Shown piece after piece: positions 44,569-56,204 of a stretch of DNA of 64,000 nucleotides. Where the stretch lies: NCBI GenBank assembly GCA_963556145.1, contig OY744469.1, positions 1,798,001 through 1,862,000 of the forward strand. The letters are read 5' to 3'. This DNA comes from Hygrocybe punicea. Taxonomy: Eukaryota; Basidiomycota; Agaricomycetes; Agaricales; Hygrophoraceae. The first letter of the stretch is position 1. The number at the start of each line of letters is the position of its first letter. A program made the position numbers and the translations under genes. The notes under the pieces were generated by a model. It saw only the letters and a list, made by a program, of their open reading frames with translations. It searched no databases and had not been told where the DNA came from.

Positions 44569-47500
44569 TTAGTCGACTTGTGAGAACTCCATAGACTTTT
44601 CTCCATTTTGCACATTATCGTTGCCATGGCCCTCCTCTAAGTTGTCTTCCTCATCTTCATCCACAGGGACTGTGAGATCAAATAATGGATCCGCCTTGGT
44701 GCGTTTGTATGTCAAGAACTGCCCATATATTCCAAAACATTCGCAGATGTGGTTGCAAACGTGTTCTTGTGCAAAGACGTCAAATTTTACGTTGCCATCT
44801 GAAAACACATGCCCAAGGGAGCTGTGAAGAAAATTCAGCTGAGACTCGGGAACATGTTGCACAGGCAATGCACATACAGTGATGTGATGATTTGTGGGTC
44901 GGTTAGAAGGTTTCGGCCACCTGTCAATGAATAACAGGATAAGTAATGAACCATTGAGAGAAAAGGATCATCTCTACCTTGGAAATCTGAAATGAATGCC
45001 AATTGTTGAGTCTTGTGATATTGGATGTGCTGGGCAAAAGCGAGAAATGCGGCTATGCCAGTTCTCTCCTCGTTGTTGCAAAAAACAAGTGGCTTCGCAG
45101 AATTGTTGTTGATGTATTTGGTAAACTCTCCATCATCCGCAGCATCGATTATATCCTTGATAAGATAAGTGTCCCTTTTGTCATTTTGTGCAACAGCCAA
45201 GGCGACGGGAACAAACTTCATCTTCAGAATATCAAACAGAGGATGTCCTCGAATCCGACACTCAGCTTCAATGAAGGTGTAGACAATGCCCATCAAAGTG
45301 GCTGCCCAGTGTGTGCAGTTGATTTCCATCATCAACAACTCAGCTTGTTTGCAGCTATTGTAGACCATAATCAGTGATTTGAATGTGTCTGCATTTTGCT
45401 CCCTGTGGATACATTGCTTAATACAGACAGGTCATGACTTCAGAGTTATTAGGTCATTCATCCGTCTGAACTGTGCTTTTTTGAATGACCCAAGCTGGGG
45501 TTGGGACATCGGATTAAAGATGAGATCACTGAGGGTTGGAATATTGTCCGAGAGGATACTCTGCTGGGAACTCTTGACCAGTTGCAAAAACGTTAACTCT
45601 GGGAAATTGTAAATAGAACATCGGATGGTAACATCATTAACTGATGATATATAGCACACCAGCTTTTGTTATAATGCAGGATTGGAGCTTTGAGACACAC
45701 ATAATCCCTGCAGAACTCATTTCGGTGGCACCTTTTGAGCCCGGAGTGCCTGTCTGAGCTGGATCGCATCCAGTGATCTTGTAACTGTGCTCCTTGAACC
45801 TTGTTCAACAGTCTGAATCCATTTGCTTTGTGGTGATGTCGGTGACTTCGAGCCATCTACTGAAGACTTCTGCAATGATGTCAATATTAGTACTATCAAT
45901 GAAACACCCATCTATGTCACCTTGTGCTTCCTCTTAGCTGGAGGGTTTTTCACAGTGGTCCGGTTGTCTGAATATATCGCAGATTCAGTTGGCCAAAAAT
46001 CAGATTGGGATGCCACGGGTGAAGGAAATCATTTTTGAACTTCGGGGCCAGGAGGAGACTGTTCCAAATATTAATACTTCAGCAATTGCTCAAAAGCATA
46101 ACAACTCACAGGTTCAGAATCCTCAGCAAGAAAATGTGTAACAGCAAGTTTGTAAGTCTCATAGGAGATGGCCAGGATAAGGTCTACACTTTGCCCTTGA
46201 TTAAACTTCTTCGCCGTATTTTTACCCTTGACAGTAAAAAACTTCTCAGAGATTGCATCAACATCTGGGACCCTAGGCATTAACTCGAGCCAATTCTTGA
46301 AATGGAGCTCAACATCTTCGACAGTAAGTGATAAACCCTTCGACCACTTCATAAACAGAGGTAACAACATAATAAAGCAAACTGCTTTGAGGTCACAGAC
46401 TCCGATTCTGACAGGAATGCTGCCAATTGTTTCTGAAACATTCTATAGTCTTTTTGTTAGCACGTTGTCACCTTGGAGTTGAAGTAAGGACAACACTTAC
46501 TGATATGAGTACTGGCTTAACCTTTCCTGGTGCCTGTGTCATCATCTGGGCTTTCACAATAATGACATGGGCCTCCTCTGTTGCATAGGCTTGCCTTGCT
46601 AGATGCTCTTGCATTTCTACAAAGTGCACATGTGCTGCCTGATAACCAGGCTCCAGAGTTGGAGCCCGAAACTTCACTGGGAATGCAACAGTGCTAATGG
46701 CATTCTGCATTATAGGTGTGCTCACTCGAAGTCCACCTGAGCTCTGGCGATGAGGTGGGACTGGTGGTGGGGCCATGAAACCAACTGGCCAGACATGACC
46801 AGAATATTCTATATAACCATGTAAACTCGACTGGAAATAATCATACAGTTGAGTACTGACCTCCCTGTTGAGCTGCTGCATTCTGCCTCTGAACATTGAG
46901 TGCATGTTCAGGTATCCCCATGGCTGAACCTGGAATCTTCAAACATAGAATAGTATGTGAATGAATTGTCTTACCACGAGTTTCCGTTCGTTGTGTAGTT
47001 GGTTTTTGATGGTAATGGGTGTAGCACTCATCACAGAAGTGCCAGCCAGGTCCTCGACGAAGGGCATCTTGCATATAGTGGAGAGTCTTCTGGGTCATGA
47101 AAACTTTACAGCAGTCACATTAGGAGTTAACATTATTTTTGCTTGTGAACTCAGCTGCAAAAGACATTGCAATGAAGTAAAATAGAGAGGGGGAGATAAT
47201 GTGATGTTTTCAGGAGAAAAAAATTTGAGAATGAATGAAAACAGTTGGAGATGACGAGAAAGGGAGTGGAATGGGCAAGAAATTGTGATGGTGGAAATGG
47301 AAAGAAATTGATGGAAACAACGGTGGAGTGTCAACCTCCAAGAAGGAGAAGTGACAGCAAATAGGCATGGATGCCAACTTCCACCAGTGCGGCAGGTTCA
47401 GTGGCAGGTTCAATGGCTGTAAGGGATGTTTATATAAAATCAAGGTGAATGCACCGCAACCTTCCAACCTGTCTGAGACGTTTCTTAAGCTGGCGAACAG

Positions 47501-47630
47501 AACAATCAACTTGACTTGAAGGAAGGAACAACCACCAATACTCACTGTCACCAACTTGGGTTTCTTATCTGCCTCTGTTGAGTGGCCGCCATTTCCCTTA
47601 TTCTGGTTGCCTTTGACTAACCACATTGCC
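44569..47630 (-). CDS. T2 alpha-type protein kinase gene
   Basis: Upstream of and on the same strand as the integrase. From right to left: a basic N-terminal exon (NQNKGNGGHSTEADKKPK, ~47605-47550), a Cys segment (WHFCDECYTHYHQK, ~47045-47005), a Pro-rich linker (APPPVPPHRQSS, ~46775-46740) and a helical exon (SLTVEDVELHFKNWLELMP, ~46335-46275). The kinase core is FVPVALAVAQNDKRDTYLIK, FTKYINN, AFAQHIQYHKTQQLAFISDF (~45045-44985), then across an intron GGRNLLTDPQIIT (~44925-44885). The C-terminal zinc-binding part is FSDGNVKFDVFAQEHVCNHI CECFG (~44800-44730). DFQG/LTDPQ and H-x-CN-x2-C are hallmarks of alpha-kinases. An acidic tail ends at 44569. No stop falls in the core exons seen. Substrate and role unknown; it may be cargo or a regulator of the element. 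Confidence 0.65.
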
Positions 47631-47859
47631 AGTGGTCCGTGACTCTGTGAAACCTTCAGGACAATGGTGTGTGTTGTTGTCAACAGAAAGATTCAAGATA
47701 GGACTTGCCTTGTATATGTACTGGTATTGATGCTGACAATGGGTAAGCACTTGTTTATCGCAGATCAGTCTCGTTGTCGCACTCAGATTACTGAGTAACA
47801 GGTACCCGCAACTTAATGCAGTGCACTTACTCAAGTATGTCAGCTTCCACTTTCCTCAT

Positions 47860-48600
47860 CCATTGATAACCTCCATGACACTGAATATTACAGCAAGAAG
47901 CTTTTCGTTTCCCAGGCACCAAAGAAAGCCAGGCATGAGGAGGAGCTGTGCAGATCATATGAACAAGCGAAGATGGAGAAGCTCAGCAAATATCAAGGTG
48001 ACAACTTGTATATCAAGAATCTCAAAGATAACTTTGACAAGAGAAGCCTTGCACCATGAAATGGGACTTCAAAGGATTCATCAAAAGAATTTGGTTTGTT
48101 TGTTTTGCTTCCCTCGACAAGGTGAGTTCACAACCCGTTTACATCTTGCTTACTGAGCGCTGTGAGGTTGGCAGACAGCAGAATGCAATATGCAGCAAGC
48201 TGCTGCTGAAGGTCTTCTAGCTATGCACATCAACGGTCCCATGTATTACCCACCCAGCCCCGGTGGCTTTCCTTCTCAGGGTGGCAGTGTCTTTGGCTAT
48301 AGTCAAGCTAGGCATGTTACCCCCCTTGCCCTTGCCATGCCCTGGCCAATGGGCGAGCCACCAGCATCCCCATTCTGGCCCCATATGGTCAAGCACCAGT
48401 TATGCTTCTGTCTGCAGTGCCCCTCGCTCTCCTGTGGCTTGTGGACCTGGACCTTCACCTTCAATGCCAAACATTCCCATGTTGAATGTCCCCATGTTGC
48501 CCTGGCCCAGTGGACCCCCCTCCAAGCAATGGTGTACCCCCTCGCACCTATAATCCTCAGGGTTACGAAGGTTTCTATGAAATGCTAATTTCTCTTCTTC
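47860..48600 (+). pseudogene. Captured fragment of a poly(A)-binding-protein (PAB1) gene
   Basis: The frame DNLHDTEYYSKKLFVSQAPK ... ELCRSYEQAKMEKLSKYQGD ... NLYIKNL (~47862-48030) matches the end of RRM3 and start of RRM4 of cytoplasmic poly(A)-binding protein. It then breaks: most of RRM4 is missing or scrambled (NGTSKDSSKEFGLFVLLPST in a shifted frame after TGA). The Pro/Met/Gly-rich linker follows (MHINGPMYYPPSPGGFPSQG, ~48215-48280) and GPGPSPSMPNIPML in another frame. It lies just inside the right TIR of T2, antisense to the two T2 genes. It is a dead host-gene piece carried by the transposon. Confidence 0.75.
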
Positions 48601-48624
48601 CTGTTCACATGTAGTTGGATTGAC

Positions 48625-48827
48625 CCATTTGTACACTAAGATTGAATATTTGTATTTTACATGTTGACAATGGCTTGTGGTAAAAGAATTTGCATGGAAT
48701 GATTAGATAGTGTAGATTAAGAATTGTATATATTGATAAAGAACAGTACATGGGGTCTGTACACTATCATCTTCGGCTATCACACGTCGTGTCACGGTTT
48801 TTGAGCAGACCAGTGCCACTTTCCATA
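48625..48827. repeat. Right terminal inverted repeat of T2
   Basis: Inverse of the left repeat, ending ...CAGTGCCACTTTCCATA, followed by the GGAACA duplication. Confidence 0.9.
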
Positions 48828-48833
48828 GGAACA

Positions 48834-49500
48834 GCTGACGCAAGCACCCGCATGCCCAAACGAACTCCGGCTGAGCCCAACCGCGACCGACACGCCCCAG
48901 AACACGCCGTGAATGGCCTCAGAGACACCCGAAGCCCCCTACACGCCCCAAAACGTGCCGCGAGCACCCCCACACACGCCCCATACTCCATATAGGCCCC
49001 AAAATACATCGCGAATGCACCCAAAAGCCCCAGAACGTGATATACTACCCCCAGTGCCACCGTTGGCCCCCATTTATGTCTCACAGATTCAAGGTACATA
49101 CAGACGTGACTTCTCTGACCTACGTACAGGTGCTCAACCATGGAGCAGCACACGCCGCCGCAACCATCACCTGTTACCCCAATGCCACGCCCATCACCCG
49201 TTTTCCAACCCAGCCATACAGCAACCTTGCCAACTAGCCCCCACCAAAGTTATCCCACCTGTCCCACCACACTCGTAAACGCAGGCACCCAGACTACAGA
49301 AGATGAACCACTGCTGATCTTCCTGGTATCGACTTTGTATGGCCCCGTTCAGTCACTGACAGCACTTACCCTGGGTACAGCCCTCCTGTTTGTAATTAAT
49401 TGATCATGGGCCATAGCAGAGCTTGCATGGGGCCCAGGAATCGACTCACGGTACACCCTCCTAGAGCTTCTTCCCCCAGACATGAAGATTGTGCTACACG
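48834..49500. other. Pro-coding C-rich DNA right of T2
   Basis: Short plus-strand frames rich in Pro, Ala and Thr (e.g. RSPLHAPKRAAS) continue the composition found left of T2. No family recognised and no LTR seen. Confidence 0.35.
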
Positions 49501-49514
49501 TTCTCATGGAGTTT

Positions 49515-52065
49515 ATACACCCTCGGTGTGGCAACCCCGACCCGCTTTTAGGACCCCTTTTAGCACTAGGCAATGACACAGGTATACCTGTGGGTGTCCG
49601 AGGACCTACCCAGACCCGGACCCGGTGAAACCTGTACCCACAGACCCACGGGTCTTTTTTTGACAGGTAGATGATGGGTATGGACAGGTAAATGATGGGT
49701 ATACACCCGCACAGGAAACCCACCGGGTTTTCCACAGACCAGGCCAAACAAAATATATCCACTGCAAGACTAACTACACAGCACCGAGAATAATGCACTA
49801 CACAGCACCACAAATCATCTCCCAACCCACATCCATTTCCATGTCATCCTTGTCCTCAATCTCCAGCAGCATAGCGGCTGCTCGAACGTCATCCTCCTTA
49901 ACAAGATTGAGCAGGCTCCAGGATCCAAGGCACAAAACTGCACAAGTTGATTGGGTGGATAAGCGGCTGCGAACATGGGATAGGAGGAGGCGGCCTCAGC
50001 TGAAAAGCTGCTCAACATCTGTAGATGTAGCTGGAATAGTCAGATAATCTAATGCCATCCTAGAGAGGCAGGGGTACGACGAGCGCTTGTCGATCCACCA
50101 TTGAATGCAATTGTTCGTCTGCTCAGGATCTGACTTAAGGTATCGGTTGAGTTCGTCATCTAGATCCACAGTCTTGGGCGCTTGAAGGGTGGGCAGATTG
50201 TCAAAGATATTGCCGGACCTCTGCGTGGTGGTGGCATCAATGGAAAAAAGACAGCGCGACACTGTAACAACTTACCTCATGTTGTGATGATTGCACCATG
50301 GCTTGGCTCCCAGACTGGCTGACTTTGGACTTATATGATCACTTGAATTCCTCCTGAATGAGGTTACAAGCCGTTTCAATCCAGTCGTGTTCCCACTTAG
50401 CCTTGGCAAAGTAGGTGAGTTTGTGGTGGGGATGGAGGACTGAGAATAGGCCATGTTAGATAGTCCGCGTGTAAAAGAATGATTGAATGTCTGTACTCAT
50501 CGCAATGCGATATGTCTCAGAGGAGTTGGTCAGTGTGTAGTATTGATTTAGAGTCTTCTTCACCATTGCCAGCGTGGCATGAATGGAAGGATCGTATTGC
50601 CGATCAATGCTTTGCAAGGCAAGGACCATGTCGATATGGTCCATTGCCGGTATCACAGTCACGAGGTTGGGCATTCCTCGAGAAAAGAAGTGTGTGGCAT
50701 CAAGGAAAACCTTGGTTGTCTGAGGTAAACGAAAAAGGCAAGTGGCACTCGGCACCGAGTCTCACCTTGAGGACGTCCCGCAACTGTCCTGCAATCCTCC
50801 ATTCCTCTGGTTTGAGCTCAAGATCCCTCAGCCCATTCGCCCTGTCTGTGCACAGCAAATCCAATGGCTTTCAGTGTTGCATTGCGAACTCAAGCATCTT
50901 AAATGTTGAGTTCCAGCGTGTTCTCACATCTCTTGGCATGAACCTCTCCTCAATCTTCAAGGCCACCAAATGCTTTTTCCATTCGGGCAGCAACAGTGTT
51001 GATGAGTTCACTATCTTGTAGGTGAGTTTTCACAGCTGTATCCAAGCGCTGACCATCAGGTTCATTCCCCAAGCCGACATCATCAAGGATATGCTCACCT
51101 TGGCAACAAGGATTCGAACAGGCAAGATGCTCTCGTTCAACTCATTGAGCTCATCCTCTGTCAACAAGTCCTGCTCATTGATCCAGCCTTCAATGTTATC
51201 ATTGTCTTCTTCGTCGTTTTCTTTGAGTCTCATCCTCTGCCTCTCCTCGTCTTCCTCCTGCTCAAGCCCTTCGGCAAGCTCGTTCAACGCTTGCTCAGCC
51301 TCACTCACATCACTGCCATTCTTTTTCATCGGTATGTCGAATTGTTTAGTGACTGTCCTTGCTGTCAGATTCAGGATATGATTGAAGCAACAAGTCTGAT
51401 TGGCTTTTCCAGGGAAATCTTCGTATATGTCAGCCAATTCGTCAATCATCGTGTCGTTGACAGAAACATTATCCAACGTGATGCTGAGCAGCTGTCTGGA
51501 TGTGAGTACAAATCTCATATCTGCCGTGAATGGAGCTGACCTTGTGGTCGATTACAAATTCCTTCAGAACCCTTGCAAACTCAGTTGCCAATGTCAACCC
51601 CAAATGGGACTTTGCTACCTCAACGACGTCAAGTGGGATACATGCAGCTTTACCCCCAATTTCCAGATGAACAGTTATGGCTACAAAAGCCCGGTGATTC
51701 GGAGATGTCCAAGCATCCATTGCAAAATTAAGTTTTTCATCATACTCCTGTAGTATCTTGTCAGTCATCATCCTTCCAAGAGTGCTGATCATTCACCTGT
51801 AGCAATTTGGCCAAGTGCTCGCGAGTTCGAGCAAAGACGGTCTTCACATCTCAAGATACTGTTCTTGGTGAAGGTATGTAGTAGTGTGGACATCCCATTT
51901 TCATTAACCATTGGAACCCAGGATCCTTCACAATTGAAAATGGCCACATGTTCTCAGATACCCAACGCACAATCTCGGTCCATGTCTCTGTCCGGGTATG
52001 TTGCCTATTTGAGTACGTGACCTGGCCTTTCCCTTGGTGCTCGAAGCATGCTGAAATGGATCCGG
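49515..52065 (-). pseudogene. hAT-type transposase, inactivated and 5'-truncated
   Basis: From right to left: ENMWPFSIVKDPGFQWLMKM (~51960-51900), VKTVFARTREHLAKLLQ, NFAMDAWTSPNHRAFVAITV (~51725-51665), ITLDNVSVNDTMIDELADI, TCCFNHILNLTARTV (~51395-51350), an acidic linker, DATHFFSRGMPNLVTVIPAM (~50700-50640), and the C-terminal dimerisation block NRYLKSDPEQTNNCIQWW ... STDVEQLFS (~50150-49999). TGA replaces Arg in the canonical LFSRGR motif (49996-49998) and near 51851-51853. The 5' end (zinc-finger part) is missing because a family A LTR begins at 52066. Subterminal 'gacccg' repeats near 49530-49660 probably mark the 3' end of the element. Confidence 0.85.
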
Positions 52066-52657
52066 TGTGACGGCGAGTTCTGTTGTAGACCCGGAATAGG
52101 AATCTATGGAAAGGGTGATCAGCTAAGAAGTGATCAGAGGAGTAAAGTCTTTCTATAGTGTCTAGTCAATCCAACCCGAATCCAGGGTTCCGGATCAGAG
52201 GGGAAGTGAAGGAGTGGAGTACGAAGACTAATATGGATGATACGAATAGTGGACTAAGAAATAGAACTGAAGGGGAGTGATAACCTGTATTTTCTCTATG
52301 GTTGTAGTATAAGGGTACATCTTTTATACTACTGGGAGTGATCCTGTGCTGTAGTAACTATGTACTACAAGCGAAGGCTGTAACTGATAGGAGTGGAGTG
52401 GAGCGGAGTATAGGAGGAATGGTGCTATGTACTAAGTAACAGGAAATGAAGATATATCATATGTAACTATATACGTACTGATTCCGGGTCGTTAGAGACA
52501 TCGCATCTTGAGTATGAACGATTCTGGAGGGGGATCCGGAGCGGAATCGACAGAGAGGACCGGAATCGGGCAGAATCGATGATACATGAATGGGAATGGA
52601 TGGGGACAATGTGGGATATGAAGAGGATTCGGGTCCAGATGGCCTGGAGCCCCTACA
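52066..52657 (-). repeat. Family A LTR, left end of the array
   Basis: 592 bp, TGTGACGGCGAG...AGCCCCTACA. It differs from the next LTR at several sites (one 1-nt indel near 52210). Confidence 0.9.
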
Positions 52658-52994
52658 TCCGGTCAGGACTCAGATAGAGACCATCCCTGGTCGATCCATA
52701 CGAAATAACGAAGATACCGGGGTCGTGGGAATAAATGAGTGGAGGCGATGTTGAAAATGGGCGGAATCAATTGTACAACATGAACAAGATCGAAGCCGGC
52801 GGGTATCGAAGCGTCGGGAAGCAGTGGTCCGGAGCTACCAAAAGAGGGTGGGGCGAAACGGCTGGATAAAGGAACAATGGTCACGTGATGGGGCAACAAA
52901 TACAAACAAGAAAACTTTTCAACACGACTTCAACAATCTCGACAACAACCTCAACAAGCCCAACAAACCCAACAAACACCAACACCAACACCAG

Positions 52995-54445
52995 ATGTCG
53001 ACGGAATACAACCATTTCCTCAATACTCTCGATGCGGAAACGCAGCAAGACTTTGAGAGCGCTGTAGCCGAGTTACTAGAAGTCGATGCGGCCGGAATCG
53101 ATATTGTACGTGACAGATTTGAGAACGAAGCATGGCAATGGGTGGTGAGATGACGACAGGCCATGGTAAGTGATTCCGTTCTTGTAAATGACCTGAACTA
53201 ACGATACCACGCAGCGGAACTACAGGGGAATATCGACGGAAAACCGGGACAATGGAATCAATGTGATGGAACCAAGGGACTTCTCGATGGGCGGAGAGAT
53301 GGTGGTCGAGGTCGAGAAATGGTTGTGGAGCTGGGAGGAATACAAGAAGGAAGAGGGGGTGCGTTGGGAAGTCGAGGAAGCATCACAGTTGCAGGAGGAA
53401 AAGGAGGAGGAGGAAGCGAGGAGACAACGGGTTGAGAAGGCGGCAGAGCTCGAGCGGAAATGGGCAGAGGATTTGCAGATGTACAAGGAGGATATAAATA
53501 GGAGGGCGGAGGTGGAGAAGCAGATTGAGGAGGCGGAAAGGGCAAAGGTGGCAGAGGTAGCAAAAAGGGATGATGCAGCCACGGAAAGGGACCGGGAGGA
53601 GACCACACAAACCAGCAATCACGGAAGCGAGGATGAGGAGGGCACCTGGTCTGATCAACAACTACGAAAATGCAAGAGGCTTCAAGCACTTAACGCAATC
53701 AAGAACAAAAAGGTCAACCGGGACAACAAAACCGTTCACGGGGACTACAACAGCAGTGACGATTTCTCGAATGCGAGCGGGAACAAGGACGTGGAACCGA
53801 AGGGAAAGATTCCGGGGGTAAGTGATACTCAGGCTCATTCATCATTTCCATCTAACAATTCTGTAGTATATGCAATCGTACCGGATCCGGCAATGCGATG
53901 CGTGTGTGACCACCAATGCTGTTTGTCGTGGAATCGAGGGATACACATGCGATCGATGCAAAAGGCTTAAACGACGTTGCGGACTGTCGACGAAGGGACC
54001 GGCCACCAGAGCCGGAAAAGTGGAAAGGAAAGGGAAGGCGAAGGCGGGTAGTCCAAAGAGAAAGGTCATCGCGAAGAAGATTCCAAAGCTGGTGAAGAAG
54101 CCCAGGCTATGGGCCAGAGAGGCGTCGACTAGCAAACGGATGTTAACCGATGTCGAACCAGATACGGAATCGGAGCGGGACAATGGGAGGCGAGGAAATC
54201 CGTTCAAGCACCTGCAGATCGGAGCCAGAATCAGTGACCATGTCTGGGCAATGCCCAAGATGGCAATGGAAACACAGAGGGAGATATTGACGATCGCGGA
54301 TGGCCTCTCTGAATATGTCGCGGAGGTCCACACAAAGCTAACCCATTGGACGAAGGAGCTAAATCGACTACGCGCGAACCAAGCCCATATCTTCAGCCAA
54401 CTCGACATGATCGACACGAAACTCGACGAAGGGAGAAGGGAATAA
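52995..54445 (+). CDS. Antisense gene, array copy 1: coiled-coil Zn2Cys6 protein
   Basis: It runs against the element's own coding strand. Exons 52995-53144, 53215-53817 and 53867-54445, all phase 0 with GT/AG ends (GTGAGA...CGCAG and GTAAGT...TGTAG), give 443 codons. Exon 1: MSTEYNHFLNTLDAETQQDF. Residues ~85-180 form a Glu/Arg-rich coiled coil (LERKWAEDLQMYKEDINRRA). Residues 261-289 have C-x2-C-x6-C-x7-C-x2-C-x6-C (CDAC...C...CDRCKRLKRRC), the exact spacing of the fungal Zn2Cys6 DNA-binding cluster, with basic residues in the second half. A Lys/Arg-rich block (~295-335, nuclear-signal-like) and a C-terminal helical segment follow. A longer N-terminus from 52824 (Asn/Lys/Gln-rich) is possible. 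It stops 337 bp from the Gag stop, convergent. Inferred role: DNA- or element-binding regulator; untested. Confidence 0.75.
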
Positions 54446-54782
54446 AAGGGGAATGGACGAAAAGGGAAGGGAAAGCGGAACGTCGAACAATGTATATAAA
54501 ATAAAAATAGAGTATATAATAAAACTATAAACGGAAAAGAGGGAAACGGAACGACGAGATAAGATAACCGGAATCTGGGGGTCAAGGAGGAGGACGGGAC
54601 CAGAATACAATGGAAACGAAACAGGTCTGGAACGAGCGGGAAACAATGGAAACTAGAAATGGAAACGAAAATATCAACAAGTGAGAACCGGGAACGTGAA
54701 CGGAAAGCGGAACGGAAGACGAAAACGCAAAAATAGGAGACGGAAACGGGTCTATATCCCCACAAGAGTTTCTGAAAGAAGG

Positions 54783-56204
54783 TCAGAGGTGGAACGATGA
54801 GAGGAGGTGTAGAACTTCTTGCAAATATTCGAGCGAGGTGTCGAGGGGGTGGAGGTCCAAAATGTGATGACAAAGTAGAATGAAGACGGAAACGAGGAAC
54901 AATAAAAATTTGAGAACCGGAGTGCCGACACCAACACGATCCCATATAACGGGTGTGCCGCGTGACGGGTCTAAAAATGATGGGGTGCCCCAAGCAGGCG
55001 AAGACAGAACCGACAACGATACGGGAGCGGAAACAACGAGGGGAACCAGGAATGAGGGGGTTGACATAACGGAATCAGAACCAGATTTAAAATCAAATAA
55101 AAGGGGTGAAATGGGGTCCAGAATGGGAACGGGTACGGAATGCTCAACCAAGGTCGACGGAATCTCGATAGACGGTGACGGAGGACAATATGGCGGCAAT
55201 ATCGGGGACGGAATGTCTATTTCTGGAGAATCCGAGGACAATGGGAGCGGGTCCGGTACGAGTTCATGGACGGAAAGCGGAGGGGTCGAATCCAGAGACG
55301 ATGTGGACGAAATAGGAAATGAAATGGATAAATCGGTGACCGGCATCGATAAATGGGGAATGGGATCGGACGGGGATGACACGGGACTGGACAACAAAAC
55401 CTGTAAACAAATAACGGTCTCGACGGGCACTGGAATGGACGGGGACGGGGAACACGATGATGGGGACAGAGTATACGAAGGACTGGAATGAACGTGGGGG
55501 ATGGAATGAACGACAGTGGGTGGGATCAAGGTCGGAATCAGGACCGGAGATGACAAAGCTATGATGGGTGGGGGACTGGGACCGGAATCGGGACTAGAGA
55601 TAGTAACAGCAAGGGAAGGGGATTTCGGAACGGAGTGATAACCAGAAAGTAGGAATAAGGCGGCATCGTGGAAAACATCGAGTGGGTACGGATCGTCGTG
55701 GTAATGGTCGGGAAGAAGGTAATGGAGGCGTTCTTCAATACGTAGATGAAGGTCTGAGTCGAATCCATTGGCGAAGTATGTGTTCCGTTGTTTATCCGAT
55801 AGACGGCCATTGTCAAACAAGACACCGGAAACGCGTATGAAATCCTGGAAATATTGTCCTAAGTCCGCTTTGTTCTCTATACCGTAAGCCGATTGTCGTC
55901 GCGTAAGTTGACCGAGATCCGAGATCGTATACCAGATGGAATCCATAGCACCGGGATAAAAGTCGAAGACGGCACGTCGGAAAGCGATGAAGTCTTTAGC
56001 GGAAGTGGCGGGAAGTGTCAACCAGAGTTCATAATCATCATTGTTGAGGTACCATAGCGTGTAGTGAATCTTCAAAGCGTCCATGAGTCCACAATCGGAA
56101 CAGAGTATGTCGATTTCGTCAAAGAAGGGGGGAAGGTTGAGTTCATTTCCGTCGAATGTCGGGGCTGAGGAATCACCTCGGAGAGGCATGAATCTGTGCG
56201 TCAT
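54783..56204 (-). CDS. Gag-like ORF, array copy 1
   Basis: A 473-residue open frame starting MTHRFMPLRGDSSAPTFDGN, 177 bp behind the primer-binding site on the element's coding strand. Residues ~1-200 are a helical Gag-type core (FFDEIDILCSDCGLMDALK, DYELWLTLPATSAKDFIAFR, SDKQRNTYFANGFDSDL, HYHDDPYPLDVFHDA); the rest is Ser/Pro-rich with a hydrophobic stretch (LKFLLFLVSVFILLCHHI) near residue 435. No zinc knuckle, protease or polymerase follows. Intact, unlike the copy at 16.1 kb. Expected to form the particle if the element is mobilised in trans. Confidence 0.8.
   Translation of the reverse strand: MTHRFMPLRGDSSAPTFDGNELNLPPFFDEIDILCSDCGLMDALKIHYTLWYLNNDDYELWLTLPATSAKDFIAFRRAVFDFYPGAMDSIWYTISDLGQLTRRQSAYGIENKADLGQYFQDFIRVSGVLFDNGRLSDKQRNTYFANGFDSDLHLRIEERLHYLLPDHYHDDPYPLDVFHDAALFLLSGYHSVPKSPSLAVTISSPDSGPSPPPIIALSSPVLIPTLIPPTVVHSIPHVHSSPSYTLSPSSCSPSPSIPVPVETVICLQVLLSSPVSSPSDPIPHLSMPVTDLSISFPISSTSSLDSTPPLSVHELVPDPLPLSSDSPEIDIPSPILPPYCPPSPSIEIPSTLVEHSVPVPILDPISPLLFDFKSGSDSVMSTPSFLVPLVVSAPVSLSVLSSPAWGTPSFLDPSRGTPVIWDRVGVGTPVLKFLLFLVSVFILLCHHILDLHPLDTSLEYLQEVLHLLSSFHL

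Larger units (their letters stand above)
42201..48833 (-). mobile_element. T2: TIR element with DDE integrase, alpha-kinase and a host gene piece
   Basis: Body 42207-48827 (6,621 bp), flanked by exact GGAACA at 42201-42206 and 48828-48833. Terminal inverted repeats of about 200 bp (42207-42410 and 48625-48827) begin TATGGAAAG and share long identical runs such as 'gatagccgaagatgatagtg'. Between them on the minus strand lie an alpha-kinase gene, then the integrase gene; on the plus strand, next to the right TIR, is a poly(A)-binding-protein gene fragment. A 6-bp duplication with an integrase-like enzyme and long TIRs recalls Polinton/Maverick ends, but no other Polinton gene is present. Confidence 0.85.

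Noticed and set aside
42201..48833. T2 as a true Polinton/Maverick
   Set aside because: TIR and 6-bp duplication agree, but there is no DNA polymerase, ATPase, protease or capsid frame and the element is too short.
53842..54993. 383-codon minus-strand frame (repeated at 58176-59327 and 62510-63661)
   Set aside because: It is the antisense shadow of the Zn2Cys6 exon 3 and of the Gag 3' region; composition (FPF/SRF-rich) mirrors the purine-rich coding strand, and the spliced plus-strand gene explains the conserved cysteines better.
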